DNA from: Saccoglossus kowalevskii
Taxonomy: Eukaryota; Hemichordata; Enteropneusta; Harrimaniidae
DNA: 30,183 nucleotides
Reading direction: 5' to 3'
Assembly: GCF_000003605.2 (NCBI RefSeq)
Contig: NW_003116448.1
Coordinates: 537,592 to 567,774, forward strand
Shown here: positions 1-12,070 of the stretch, piece by piece
How the letters are laid out: every line of letters begins with the position of its first letter
Position numbering within the stretch: position 1 is the stretch's first letter
The notes under the pieces: generated by a model
Databases searched by the model: none
Seen by the model: only the letters and a program-made list of their open reading frames with translations
What the model was told of the DNA's origin: nothing
Program-made: the position numbers and the translations under genes

Positions 1-395
1 TTTTTTTTTTTCCGGATCAAGTTCGAAATGGCCGACTGGCGGCCATTTTGTTAAAGAATTCAGTTCTGGATCCGTATCCAAGACATGTCTGGATTGATCA
101 AGTTCAAACTTCACACACACATGGTACATCATGTCACAAATAGATATGTGCATTTGTTTCATGATCTGCTTAACAATAGCGGAATGATGGCCATTTTAAG
201 GCCGAAAATGCATCAAAGTCACGTATTTTCACAATTCCAGAACCGGATCTCAGTCATGCATGGATGGATTTTGTTCAGATTTAGCACAATGTGTTGTACA
301 TATGCAGGTGCATTTCGGTCATGATCTGCTTTGAATGTATATGTCACTCAAATATGAACGGAATGGGGACGTGTCATTGACAATGACTTGTTGTA
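1..395 (+). repeat. Hairpin-rich dispersed repeat, copy A (cut by window start)
   Basis: This copy shares several blocks with those at 5834-7070 and 9767-10335. They include 'aatggccgactggcggccat', 'atcaagttcaaactt', 'catgatctg' and 'ggccattttaaggcc'. A perfect hairpin lies at 26-34/40-48 (arms aaatggccg and cggccattt, loop actgg). A second inverted repeat, gtcattg-a-caatgac, lies at 373-387 just after 'ggggac' and seems to mark the right end. The left end is outside the window. No protein is encoded; the 79-codon frame at 85-324 falls inside the repeat. The family is probably a non-autonomous mobile element, but I cannot name its class. Confidence 0.6.
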
Positions 396-2380
396 CAAGA
401 TCTTGGCGTAATTCCCATTGGAAAGTTGATGAGCAGGCATGTTTAAACAGTGTTTTCTAATAAAATGGCTGTCAGTCATAGGTTTATGCAAATCAAAAGT
501 TTTATCTAAATATGTCCGGTTTCATGGTGTACATATTATTAGCACATTTAATCAACAGGATTAATTAACACATCTGTGTTTAATATTTGTATACACAGTA
601 AATGCTGGGTAGGCAATTCAAATTATATTTCCCATAATGCACTGGGGCAATCCCTGGGATTACATAGCCACGGTTTAACACAGTCACTTGAATACACTCA
701 GCGACAATGTGAGTCTTTGTAGATCTCCAGGACGATGATATAAAAATCTGAATTTTACAAACTGCGTTTTTGCTGACAAACAAACAGAATACCTATGTAT
801 GGAATGGTGCATATGACAGTAATCTGAACAAATCATATCTCTGTTCAAGCAGCAACAGTGAATGCTACATGTAAGTGACCTATACATGTGACTTTATGCC
901 TATTAGTTCCGTGATTTCCCAATTTAGACTTCAATTGCTGTCAAACATTTAACATGATTTAGCTATCCCTAATGATGATATCTGTATGTACATGTACGTA
1001 CGCAGATTTCAAAATATATGCTTACATATAACATATAACAAGTAAATGTAGTGAAATATTAGCATTTTTCAAATTTAATTCTTTGAATCCATATTGATAT
1101 GTAAAAAAATTCATTTCATGCTCCAGTTTACTCGTGCTAGCAATATAATTGGTTTTTCGCTACAGGAAATGAAAGCTGTTAAATTTGAGGTCATTTTTGA
1201 GGACTGAATTCCTTTAAAGTTTAATATAATATTACTTACTGTCTTTTGTAGACATTTGTCTATATATTAGAATAGTCTCTAAGAAGGGGAATAATACATG
1301 CTGGTTGAACTTTTCATCATTTGAACTTGGAATAGGAAATTTAAATTCTAATTTTTCACAATATTTTTCATTATGACTAATAGTTCAAAATTATATGAAA
1401 AATTGTTGAAAAAATTTGTAGCGGAGAGGATTCTGGTATTCAAGGGGTGACTCAGGTAGTCATTTACAGTCAAAACTTGTGTTTCGTTATCACCCAAGGT
1501 ACTATACTTAAGGTAATTGTCTTTTATCCACAGTTGGTTTTTATATGGAGGTTGACTATTTAATTCTGGAATAGAATTATGATTAATTTTATTTTCGCTC
1601 ATAGGGCAATTTTTTGAGGTATTTGAAAATGAAGAGAAATAAACGTGTTTGTCTTTCTTGGCAATTGAAAGTCAAGATAAACATGGAGAGACCGGTGTAA
1701 AACACTAAGCATGTTATTATATTCTATCATTCTGCCTTTCAATACAAACTCTTTTGACCAAACTGGTCACAATAGAGAGGTGGTCTTTATATATAGGCCA
1801 TTTTTACATGAATACTACTTGTGAACTGTGCCAAAGTGGCTATTAACACAAGTTTGACAGTATTTCAAGATAACTCATTTTATTTTTGCGTTATGCTTGC
1901 CTATATGCGTCCGTCTAATAAAATGAATTTGTTGTCATGACGACATATATGAAATATCACAATAATCACATACAATAGCGTCATGAAATGTATATCCTTT
2001 AATCTGCGAATGGAATAAATTGAGAATTTTTTGCCAAATATCACTTTCCATTGATAAAGCGGTTTATCTCAGATTACTAGAATATGTTGTGTGAAACTCA
2101 AATGTGTGCTAGAAATCCCTATCGTGATTCGTATCTATTTTTACAGCTCTGGGCATTATCAAATTGTCACGCTCTACTGCAGTACGTCATCTAGCAGCCT
2201 TTGGATTCTTTACATTATACATAGACAACTATTTGAAGAATATTATTTCTCATCATGATTATTTACAACCAGAGGTTTATTTGATTTCTTTCTCCCTTTC
2301 ACCATCACAATATCTAGGATTCTCAAATTTGTTCGTGTACAGTTATTGGAATATACACCTTCCATTTTATTACCGTTCAC
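396..2380. other. Non-coding AT-rich stretch, no gene seen
   Basis: No exon with recognisable protein similarity was found on either strand, and the short open frames have no known motif. TACATGTA occurs at 866 and 989. Isolated relatives of the 'gtctttatatggaggtt' motif seen near 29850 lie near 1525-1545 and 1770-1795, which suggests remnants of a dispersed repeat. Confidence 0.5.
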
Positions 2381-2384
2381 ATGA

Positions 2385-2835
2385 ATTTTGCCGCCATCTT
2401 TGATTTTGTAGTTCAGCGCCTATGGAGGAAGGAGTGGAGGTTTGTCTGACCTTATTAATATGTATAACTGTAATATCTCAAACACTGTTGCAGACAGGGG
2501 AGATTCAACAGCAATCCTCGGGGGCGGACATCAGGGCATTTTAACCGCCTGGCAACCCGCGGCGGTGAAAACAAAGGCCCAAAACTCGCAGAAAACGGTA
2601 CTTTGGGATGATTGTTGAGACTCCTCTGAACAGTGTAACAAGATTAGCCTTACGTGTGTAACATATATAAATTTGGTTGGTTGAGATTACTTCAAAGTTG
2701 AGTTTGTGTTGTTTTCTCGAATTTTCACTGGCTCGACCAGTGTTCCACAGCAGCGCGCACAGAGCCCATAGAAATGCATGTACAGTGGTGCGCGTTGTAG
2801 CAACGTGGAACGTCTTGTGACGTAGCTCCATCCCT
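2385..2835. promoter_or_regulatory. Possible CpG-richer promoter-like patch
   Basis: Base composition rises in GC and CpG compared with its surroundings. The sequence gccgccatctt at 2390-2400 is, read on the minus strand, aagatggcggc, the usual YY1 core. Further on are 'cccgcggcgg' near 2556, an inverted repeat cactgg-ctcga-ccagtg at 2726-2742, a CpG-rich 'agcagcgcgcac' block and 'gtgacgtag', a CRE-like half site. The overlapping minus-strand frames of 96 and 68 codons match no family I know. It could be a promoter with an unrecognised first exon, or just a GC-rich repeat. Confidence 0.25.
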
Positions 2836-2839
2836 GAGG

Positions 2840-5830
2840 ATAGACATTATTAAACATTATCTGTATAGGCATATATTCAACAAAAGTCAACACATTCTAC
2901 TTTTGATTGCAGCTTTGCTAGAAGCCAGTTATAAAATGACAAACGTGCTATACAGGATGTTGACTTCATTAGGTTCACTCGTAATCACCCTAAAACCCTG
3001 TATACCTGTAGGCCGTTCGTTATTCTAGAACCCATACTTGTATATTCCAAGGATATGTGGAAAAGTCCACAGTGACACGTATGCTAATTCCTTTTTTTAC
3101 ATAGCATTACTGTTGAAATTGGGATTCAGAGGGTGTTTACATGGTAGGCCCCATGTCATTATAAAATGGTAGGTAGATACAGGTGCAGTCTCTATCCACA
3201 TACACTTACAAAGGTCTAATGAGTTCCATCTTAATACATGATTACTAGAGACACATGTGTAGTCAAGTAGGCTTTCTAAATGTCAAGCTGGTTTGTACAT
3301 TTCTCCTTTTATGCTGCAAGGGTAGGGCATCCATTGCATTGACGATGTACAAAAAAGCTGATTCTTAATTAAAAATAAACTAGAGAGTGATGGGCTGTGA
3401 TTGGAAATGTACAATCTTAAAAGGGTTCATTAGATTCGCAAAAGATGCATTATGAGGTATGAATAATTTACTTTAAAGGCTGGCTGGCTACCTTTGGATA
3501 TAGGTTTCATAGTGATGTGTACAACATATGTAGGATACATAGTTTGTTAAACAAAATTCAAATGCCTGCTATGCGACGATGACTTCCCTTTAAGAATTTT
3601 TCAAATCTTTTGATATATGCATATATGCAACATTCTCTTCAGTACAGGATTAATTTTAACTTGGGAAGTATTTTGCTAAAATCAGTGAAACTGTAAGTTA
3701 CCTTATTAATATATCACATACAATTGTTAAAAAAATATGTCGACCAATTAGAAGTGTTCCAATTAGAATATAATGTGATGCATTTGTTTCTTCAAAATTT
3801 GCATAACAGTGTCGCATGATAATAAAATCAGGATAATTTCAGGAATGTTTCATTTGTTCAAGACTGTAGAAATATGATTAAATTATGAATATATAATCCT
3901 ATAATATTTATTTAATTTTGACATCAGCAGTTGTGAATGCTTACCGTTATAGTAGTGTTAGTCGTTGGCTTTGACTTGGATTATTATAAGATAATAATAT
4001 GTCTACTGTGTCAGAACTGAAAGAGAATATTATCGGATTATATTAAAAGAGGAAGACTCCAGGCAAATAAAACACGCTCCCAGATGAAAGAGCATCAATA
4101 ATAAACTGAAAATATTCATTCCATTTTTAACAATCAAAATAACTATCTTGATTATTTACGATATTTATTTTGCCTTTATGGCAATATTTTTTTTCGTTTT
4201 TGCAAAATTCTAATTACCATTATTATAATTCCGGTATACCGGTATAGTAATATTCAAACTAAAAATTGAACTAATTCGCATCAGTATTTATCAAGTTATT
4301 GTATGCTATGATGTCATACTTTACCCATAATCAAGATGGTAGACAACATATTACTGATAAAAAGTTAAATATCTAGAGAATGAAAAGTGATATTAAAAAA
4401 AAACCCTGTAAATTGCATTCTCCTCCATTTGTAGAGCTCTTTAATCTGGGAGCATTATGTACATTGTCACGTCTTTCCATTTAAATAAGTCGTCAAGAAT
4501 AAGTCTGTTATATAATAAGTATACTTTTCTACAGACGTACATTTCTCCTGTGATTGCTTGGATTTTCCCTTAATCTGCCTGCTTTGATTATATAAAGACA
4601 GTCCATCAAGATAGGGATTACAATAAAATGCCTGTGGATGAGGTTTTGGCAGGTTGATTTGTGAATGAAATAATCCCAGTTTGTGTAACTCTCTTATAAA
4701 TCTATCATTATTCAGAAAGTTGTCTTTATTTTACAGTCCTGAATCCTATCTGAATGAATCTACAGAAGACAAATATTTAAGATTAATACGTCATATATTA
4801 GATAGAATCATTGTATTATCCATGAATAGCCACAAACTGGATTGTAAGACAAATAACAGACTGAAGTCTGTCTTGACTGGTTTATTTATTTCGTGATGTG
4901 AATGAAAGAAACAATGTGACTGTATCGTCATCACTGTCATTGTTAATCTCTTTGTGGGTTCAAGCCATTTTGATGACATTGCTAATGATGAAGTGTAACC
5001 GTAGTCTGACATGTTGCGGTAACCCAGCTTTCATCATACAAGTATACAAGTCTACACTTATAGTTATATGGAGGGACATGTACAATTACTTGGGGGGGGG
5101 GGGGTTCAGGTTAGGGATTAGGGGGTCTTGAGGAACTCTCTCCATTCAATGTAATCCCTGTGATATCATGCAGGGCCTTTATTTATATACACTTTTAAAT
5201 ACTTGTTTTAGTGCTTCTTTCACCTTAAATCTTTCTCTGGGGGAGGCGTATGATCTTAGTAATCCATTACCAACTCTCTAACCACAACAGCTCAGAACAT
5301 TTATATTTTGTTGATTAAAAAAACACTTTGGAGTTACAATGATCTGAGAAAATTATAAAAAAATATCAAGTTTCCATGAGAATAGACCCATAATAATTAG
5401 TTTTCACACTTTGCATATGTCGCTAAACACGTACACGTGATAACAAAAATGTTGTAGCTTTTGCATTATCCATCTATGTTATCATAACAAAAGACTAACT
5501 CACTTCACTGGCTGGACGTATACGACGAGACAACGAGATATATTCATTTATTTTCGAGTAGTATTTCTCACAACAGATATGAATACATGTAATAAATTTT
5601 TATTATTATTAAATATTGATTTAAGTTGCGCATACATGCAATACAGGTTTCTAGGATCAAAGGAACTGGGAGAAAGTGATTTATTTCACTGAGGTTTTCA
5701 AATGAAAGGTCTTTTGTGCATTGGAAAAGGGAATGGTAAAGGTCTCTGGCTTTTGTAGGCATTGTCGAAGCTTTATATCTCACTAATTGTGGATTTGATA
5801 TTGCTAAAGTTTCAGTTTCCTTTAGAATTT
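2840..5830. other. Non-coding AT-rich stretch, no gene seen
   Basis: No supported exon was seen. Minor landmarks are a perfect 12-base palindrome ccggtataccgg at 4231-4242, a run of 13 G at 5092-5104 followed by 'ttagggattaggggg', and TACATGTA at 5584. The short open frames on both strands near 4680-5130 overlap each other and lack codon or motif support. Confidence 0.5.
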
Positions 5831-6521
5831 TTTAGTCTCTGTTCAGATGCAGTCCGAAATGGGGACTTGGATTGACTTCCATGCTTCCTTTCATCAGTCT
5901 GTATCTAGCCATATCTCACTATTTTTAATAGTTCCTTAGGACTACGTTTACCAAATATTATCTGCTATATATCTCACGTATGCTTGGGCCAATCAAGTTC
6001 AAACTTTGGATATATGTACATGTATTAGTTTCATGATCTGATTTAAGATGGCTGAATTAATGGCAAAAAAGCTTCAATATCATACATCTTCACTATTCCA
6101 CAACAGGATTTGGTTTAAACTTGGTACATATATTCAACACCATGGGAACTTGATGCACATCATTTTATTTTTCAGATTAGTTCAAAATGGCCAACTGAAG
6201 GCCATTTTGTTGCTAAGATTGCAGTTCCAGATCCATATATCTAAAATGCCGGGAACAATCAAGTTCAAACTTTACACATACATAAGACAATATACCTGAC
6301 ATACCGGTATGCACATGCTTTTGTTCCATGACACCATTCTAGGTGGGCAATTAGCAGCCATTTTAAGGCCAAAAATGCATTAAAATCACACATTTTCAAC
6401 TTTCTGGTAGTTGATAGTTGATGCATAGGCAAATTCAGTTCAAACTTAGTATATACAAGTTGAACATCACATCAATCAAACACACATGCAATTTTGTCAC
6501 CTTAAAATCCAAAATGTGACT

Positions 6522-6533
6522 TGCTTTCATATT
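6522..6533 (+). repeat. Left target-site duplication of the SINE
   Basis: The sequence tgctttcatatt is identical to 6990-7001 and directly abuts the A-rich tail of the minus-strand SINE. Confidence 0.88.
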
Positions 6534-6989
6534 TCTTTTTTTTTTTTTTAATTATATTTTTTGTGCCAGGCGACAGTTCCGGACATTGAGTGTCACTGTT
6601 GTCTCTCCTGCCTTTTTTTTTTTTGTATGTGCAAATTGCAAGTGCTAGTGACGACACATAGTGCATTTTGCCACAGAAGTCATATTCATGTTTGGGACAA
6701 CATGACAGGGCTGTGTGGCCATCTCTCTGTCAAATGGCAATTTGTAATGCGCTATCCTGGCGTCAACCAGGCCCGGTCGAACACAAGCGGACCTTAACCA
6801 AGGTTCCCCCAAAGTCGCATTCGTTAGTGAATGAATCTCGGCCAGTGGAATTGGCCTTCCCATTGAGTCTGTGGCACACTCACCCAGGGTAGGGGTCGAC
6901 CTTTTTGACGTTAAGCCTATGGTAGGATTTGAACTTGGGTTTACCGATCATGAGTCTAATGCAACAACCACTATGCTATGAGTGACCGG
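6534..6989 (-). mobile_element. tRNA-derived SINE with 12-base target-site duplications
   Basis: Read on the minus strand, the element starts near 6989 with a tRNA-like head. This has an A box (tagcatagtgg) and a B box (gttcaaatcc) about 30 bases further on, the internal RNA polymerase III promoter of tRNA-derived SINEs. The body follows for about 380 bases and includes 'gatagcgcattacaaattgcc'-like sequence. It ends in A-rich tracts (T runs at 6537-6551 and near 6613-6625 on the + strand). The insertion is flanked by identical 12-base copies of tgctttcatatt at 6522-6533 and 6990-7001, the signature of LINE-type retrotransposition. The exact duplications suggest a fairly recent insertion. The short open frames across it are not genes. 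I do not recognise the central domain or the partner LINE. Confidence 0.88.
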
Positions 6990-7001
6990 TGCTTTCATAT
7001 T
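6990..7001 (+). repeat. Right target-site duplication of the SINE
   Basis: The sequence tgctttcatatt is identical to 6522-6533 and abuts the tRNA-like head of the minus-strand SINE. Confidence 0.88.
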
Positions 7002-7070
7002 GTTTAACCAAATGCAGTTCATATACATATATATCTCTGGTCTATAATTCTAACAGGGACAATGAGATTG

Positions 7071-7609
7071 TTACCAATAGCGACTGAAAATGATTGGCCA
7101 AATTTAAGCTCCAAATGCTTGTTTTAGGTATTGTTGAAAAGCAGCAACTGATCAGTAAACATTTCCAACTCACGCATGAGTGACTAAATTTTGATGTCTA
7201 CATTTCAGTAAATGAATAAACTGCTCTGCTGCATCTTCACGTCAGGTATTACTTGTTGAATATATGTAAAATATTTCTATCATACATGTAATTAGGATAT
7301 TTAAAGCTACTGGGAGGGATAATTACCTTTCATAAAAGATTGAACTTGCCACTACTGTTAAATTGCAACCAGTCACACATAGCACATGAAAAATACAACT
7401 GTTGTTACACTGTCATTGATGTCAAAATCACTAAATGTCTTCTCGTATAATGAAGATCTAGCAAAGTTAACATTAATATCAAATAAATAACATTCAAAAT
7501 GTTGCACAATGTTATGTTCAATGTGTGTCATATGCATTGTATACAACATGTGCAAAATAGATATTGTGGTACTGGTACATGTACCGGTAGTATCAAGAGT
7601 AATTCTTCA
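7071..7609. other. Non-coding spacer, no gene seen
   Basis: AT-rich sequence with no supported exon. TACATGTA occurs at 7283 and 7576; the latter is fused to accggta just before the 30-base minisatellite. Confidence 0.5.
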
Positions 7610-7793
7610 CACACTCAGTGTTTTTCAAAACACGTTCAACACACTCGGTGTTTTTCAAAACACGTTCAACACACTCGGTGTTTTTCAAAACACGTTCAAC
7701 ACACTCGGTGTTTTTCAAAACACGTTCAACACACTCGGTGTTTTTCAAAACACGTTCAACACACTCGGTGTTTTTCAAAACACGTTCAACACA
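7610..7793. repeat. 30-base minisatellite, six units, hairpin in each
   Basis: Six head-to-tail units of 30 bases begin at 7610, 7640, 7670, 7700, 7730 and 7760, and a 4-base partial unit follows. All visible copies are identical apart from one A/G change in the first unit (cactcagtg against cactcggtg). Each unit holds a perfect hairpin gtgtttt-tc-aaaacac. Because 30 is a multiple of three, several frames stay open across the array on both strands (60-117 codons). Those frames are by-products of the repeat, not genes. Confidence 0.95.
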
Positions 7794-9766
7794 AGGTCTA
7801 ATTATCTAGGGTTGAGGCCTCAACAAGGTTGTTGGCATGGTTACCTCAAATTTAATGAATGAATTTATAAAATTACCCATTCTGATTATAAGTCTAGTTC
7901 ATTTGTTATTGTTGTGGAAGAAATGTGGTGTTTATGAAATCAAAAGCAGGACACCGATTTACTTACCTTATTTGAAAGCAAATATTGCTGCAGTGAAAAG
8001 CTCTGTCTCATAATGTGTTTGTCTTCAAACTACTCGATCTATGTGTTGGAATTTGAGCTATAAAGTGTACCTTCTAAGTAAATCAGAAAGGTTGTGTTGT
8101 CATGCAATTAATTAATGCATCTAGTGCAAGTTCAGGTGCGAGTGTCTGAGGTCAAGTATACTATGACCGTCACCTCACTGTCTGTACAAAACTCAGGTGT
8201 GAATATATCACTGTAAAAAACACCAGTGAGCCACAAAATGTATATAGATAATTAAAAAATGACAAACATCTAAAAACACCTATGAGCTACTCTCGGTACA
8301 ACAAAGGCATTCCTTTCATCTTGATAAATATTTGTACAATTTGACAATTCAAACTTTCTATTGGCACATTGAATAATAAACATTTTCAAATGGCATTGTT
8401 CACTGTTTGTTGATTGGCTGGGTTGATTTAACTGCCATTGAATTTCATTTTTTCTTGTTAATATTTATTTCATACTATAATAATGGTATAATGATTAAAA
8501 CTAATTCTTCAATTTTATGCATTTGATTTTTTTTAAATGAGGTACATGGGTAGGTAATATTGAATGAAAAAATATCATCAAATTGCAAAAAAAATCTAGC
8601 AACATAAATGATCATGCTAATTTTGAGCCAATTACCATAGTAACTGTGGTTTTTACTGATGATTGTTCTGATCGATCACCTCAATGTTTGTTCACCTTGT
8701 CATTGCTCGCGGTTCTCAGTAAAAATTTTACTATCAAATTTCAAATAGTTGTTACAGTTTTATTCTTTGGAATTTATGAAATTTTGTCATATCTGTCAAA
8801 ATGTGTATTGCCAATTATATTCATAAATATATACCAATATTACACCGACCATCATGCAAAGTACAAATTGGGACATTGCGTTCATCTGTCTGCCTGTCTG
8901 TTCATTTGTCCAATAACTCATTCATTCAGCCAACATTATCTTCAGTATCTGCCTTACTGTTTTCAGCTGACAGTCATTGTATTTTTAAGTCCCATCTTGA
9001 GCACACAATTATCGATAATTTCAAAAGCTCCAGAAGTAATTATGGTGCTGATTATACATGTAGTCATTTTCAGAATATTTGGTAGTTTTTGAAATAGCCA
9101 CAAAGACTGACGTCACTTTATAGTGGACTTGTTCATTACTTTGGGTGAAACTGCGGGACGTGTATTCTATGATATTGCGGATTTTAATCATCTGCAGATG
9201 GCTCAGTGTGGATGTGTAGTCACTTCTTTATTATTCATGCTTTCAGTACAATTAGTCTTCTTATGACATGAATCGTGACAGTAGGATTTTCTGCTATTCC
9301 AATTGATTGTTATTTGAGCCTATTATATAACTGTTTCATACAACCCTCGTTTGGTGGCGTGTTTTTTTAGCGTACATGAAATTTATCAAGCAATTTTCAT
9401 GAAATTTGGCTATGTAAATACAATGTTAAATGGGGGCTGTATTACTTGTTTATACATGGTATATATTTGTCTGGAACGATGTTGGGTAAGTTACTATGTA
9501 AGAGATGTCCTGGAGATTTAATAAATCATAGCATAAGATGGATGTTTTATTAGACATATGAACTGTTGATCTCAGCATGTAACACAGCAAGATGTTTGTA
9601 TTAGACATTTGTACTTTTAAGTATATTCCATCTTTAAGATGGGAAGAACAGTGTGACAGGTTATGTGACCCTACTAATACTTCTAGTTTCACGTACGATT
9701 ATTGTCGACATGTTTTATTTTTTCACGCAATTCAGACTTGTATCAAATCTTCTAGCTTCTCTTTTT
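7794..9766. other. Non-coding stretch with one hydrophobic open frame, no gene supported
   Basis: The open frame at 8583-9092 (169 codons, +) is the longest in the window outside tandem repeats. It has no ATG at its start, no methionine until close to its end, and a hydrophobic composition expected from T-rich DNA. I see no family motif. The block near 9350-9440 with 'tttcatgaaatttggc' resembles phrases common in dispersed invertebrate repeats. Confidence 0.45.
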
Positions 9767-10335
9767 AGTCCCCGTTCGGACGAAGTCCGAAAACGGGGAC
9801 TTATAATTCGGTCTCCGTGTGTCCGTGCGTCTGTGCGTCCGTCCGGAGTCATATCTCAGAATCCCTTGGATCGATTTCGTTCATTCTTTGCATGTGCCTA
9901 GTACCTTATGTGGGACATATGCACATGCAGTGGTTTAGCGATTCGATTCAAAATGGCCGACTGGCAGCCATCTTGTTTTTTGAAAATGTTGTATTTTGGA
10001 CATGCTTTGTCAGTTTTCATTCTTTTTGGCCTTTTTGGCCTTAGGGTACTACTATATTTTCTCAATTTATGTACCATTTTCATTCGTATTTGGCACATAC
10101 ATCATACATATCAGTGTGTTTCATAATCAGATCAAAGATGGCTGAATAACGACTGTTTTTATTTTGGCCATATTACTATGACACAAAACATGTGTTTTGA
10201 TGTAAATAAACAATCTGTTGTATACGCCACTTGGAACTCTAGTTTCAAGGACACACTCGCGACAACCCCTCCGCTTTAATATGACGAGCACAAAGAGAAC
10301 TTAACAGGGACTGTGTCATTTTTAATGACTTGTTC
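9767..10335 (+). repeat. Hairpin-rich dispersed repeat, copy C (most complete)
   Basis: The left end is a strong imperfect hairpin at 9767-9801: agtccccgtt and cggac pair with gtccg and aacggggact around a short loop. A run of 'cgtccgtgcg'-type sequence follows, then 'catatctcagaatccc' and the conserved block aaatggccgactggcagcca at 9951-9970. The right end carries 'cagggactgtgtcatttttaatgac', with the inverted repeat gtcatt-ttt-aatgac at 10316-10330. With both end hairpins present, this copy gives the clearest outline of the family, about 570 bases. No protein is encoded, so it must be a non-autonomous or inert repeat. Target-site duplications are not obvious. Confidence 0.6.
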
Positions 10336-11041
10336 AAATGTTATAATAGTCAATTTTTTTGGTCACAATATATATCAAATTGTTTATATTTTCACCTGTA
10401 TTTATATACAGCACCTAATGCAAAGTGATTTGACTGTTAAGAAGCATACATGTATATTTAGTTTTAGCTACTAGAATTGTGATGATTTAGCTAGCACATG
10501 TTTTTGGAAAGTCACTGTTTAGTTCTCTGCAGTTCAGTTAGACTGCAGTGAAATATTCACTGCTACAAAATTTTGAGTTTTTTCCGGAATTCATCTCTTG
10601 TGAAATTAAAGCTCTGCATATTATGTTTCACTACTCAAATATACGCTTCAAATACTCACTTTCTTCTCAGTAGGGATTTCTATCATAAATTCATGATTGC
10701 CATGGCAGTCGTTTAGTATAACTGTGTAGTTACAATACACCAACTGAAATTAGAATCACAGTCCATGATTGGCTGGTTTTAATGTATTCATGATTAACTA
10801 TTGATAATTAACCAATCAGGATTCAGCAGAATATACATCTATCTTATCCTGGCCAAAAACTATGATAATAATTGTGTTTTATTTTTAGCAACATATACAT
10901 AGTCTTGACACTTTAATAGCAGACAGTCAGTCACTTAACAACCTGAATTTGAATGACCTTCAAATCCTGTCTACGTCTTTGCTTCATTTTATGAACACAT
11001 TAAGATCAAACCTTTATTGGGAGGAAAGAAGTGTTATGTTT
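10336..11041. other. Non-coding stretch, nothing recognised
   Basis: AT-rich sequence without a supported exon. TACATGTA occurs at 10447. Confidence 0.5.
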
Positions 11042-12070
11042 TAGCACCTATAATGATTGCGTTTCGTTCGTCTGTCTATCGCATTACTGGTAGCTCTGAT
11101 GGCTGTTTTGTAGGTCTAAAATACTTATGTTTGTTCATTTTTGCTTACAATTACTAGGTTTTTTTAAGACTAGGTAGTATATTATTTTACAAGGATGCAA
11201 GTTTATTGTTATTGAGATTCTGTGTAATATTGATAAATTGAAGCCACTTTGTTTGTCTTGTAGCACCTCAACACCAGTTAATTTGTGTTATCCAAGATGG
11301 TCGACTGTCAATTTTCATTCTTTTTTGAACATATTAGCATATATCACAATTTCAAGCTGTCTAATCAGGTCCAAACTTGGTTCACAGACAAAAGACAATT
11401 TTCCTTTCACTATGTGATCCTGCATTATGTGTGAAATTGAACATAAAACAGGACAAGCAAAGGCCATTACATTTTGCATCAAAATATCACATTGGATTTG
11501 ACAAACACAAAAGCATTTTTTGGCTTTTCATAGTACTATAAACATTTGATGGTCAATTTTGATTAAGTAAAGGTATGTCAACAATATATTACCTTCTAAA
11601 AGCTAGGCATCTTGACATTGAACTATAAAATAAAGGAAATTTAACTCAAAATCAAATCATTCGATTTTTGTGGCAGACGTTCAGTCCACCCCTTTCATGC
11701 AATATGCAAGATCTCGTGTTCAAGCACAACGACAAAAAGTGGCCTGTGTTGTGATCCAATCCAAGATGGCCGACTGGGCAACCACTTGGTTTTACAATTT
11801 GCCAATACACACATTAGAAGTCACACTTGTTAAATTGTCTGGCAGTCTACTTTGTTTAGAAAAGACATGATACATGCACTTGTACAAAAAGGACCTTTCT
11901 GACATTTCATTTGTCATATCTTAAAATTCAAGAACAGAAGAGGGGGGCTGTAACATTCTCAACGGCATGTTCTGTTGACCTTTGACTGACTGCTGGTCAT
12001 TTTAGTCCCAAAAAACAGCAAAAGTCAATATAAGCAATCTGATTCATAATGGATGACTGGTGGGCGTTCT
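11042..12070 (+). repeat. Possible diverged copy D of the hairpin-rich repeat
   Basis: The left part, 'tagcacctataatgattgcg' followed by 'ttcgtctgtctatcg', recalls the region after the left hairpin of copy C. Further on are 'ccaagatggtcgactgtca' near 11292, 'aggtccaaacttggttcaca' near 11367 and 'ccaagatggccgactgggca' at 11761-11780. These match the family, but the hairpin arms are lost. Boundaries are guesses. It could equally be two fragments of the same family. Confidence 0.35.

Larger units (their letters stand above)
5834..7070 (+). repeat. Hairpin-rich dispersed repeat, copy B, split by a SINE
   Basis: The left end, agtctctgttcagatgcagt and onward to 5867, is a decayed version of the hairpin that opens copy C at 9767. 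The body has the family blocks 'caatcaagttcaaactt', 'catgatctgatttaagatggctgaat' (compare copy C) and a perfect hairpin aaaatggcc-aactgaa-ggccatttt at 6184-6208. The right end, 'aacagggacaatgagattgtt' near 7048-7068, corresponds to the gggac plus inverted-repeat end of copies A and C. A SINE interrupts it at 6534-6989 and is therefore the younger insertion. Confidence 0.55.

Noticed and set aside
5092-5127. G-quadruplex or telomere-like signal
   Set aside because: One G run of 13 and a single ttaggg-like phrase are not enough, and the run length may be a sequencing artefact.
6561-6892. Overlapping frames of 72-78 codons on both strands
   Set aside because: They lie within the SINE.
6918-6989. 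A functional tRNA gene
   Set aside because: A and B boxes are present, but the cloverleaf is not intact and the sequence is the head of a SINE with target-site duplications.
7499-7862. Open frames of 60-117 codons on both strands
   Set aside because: They are made by the 30-base minisatellite, whose unit is a multiple of three without stops.
8583-9092. 169-codon + strand frame, hydrophobic, membrane-protein-like
   Set aside because: It has no ATG at the start and no methionine until near the end. The composition is that of T-rich DNA and there is no family motif or splice support.
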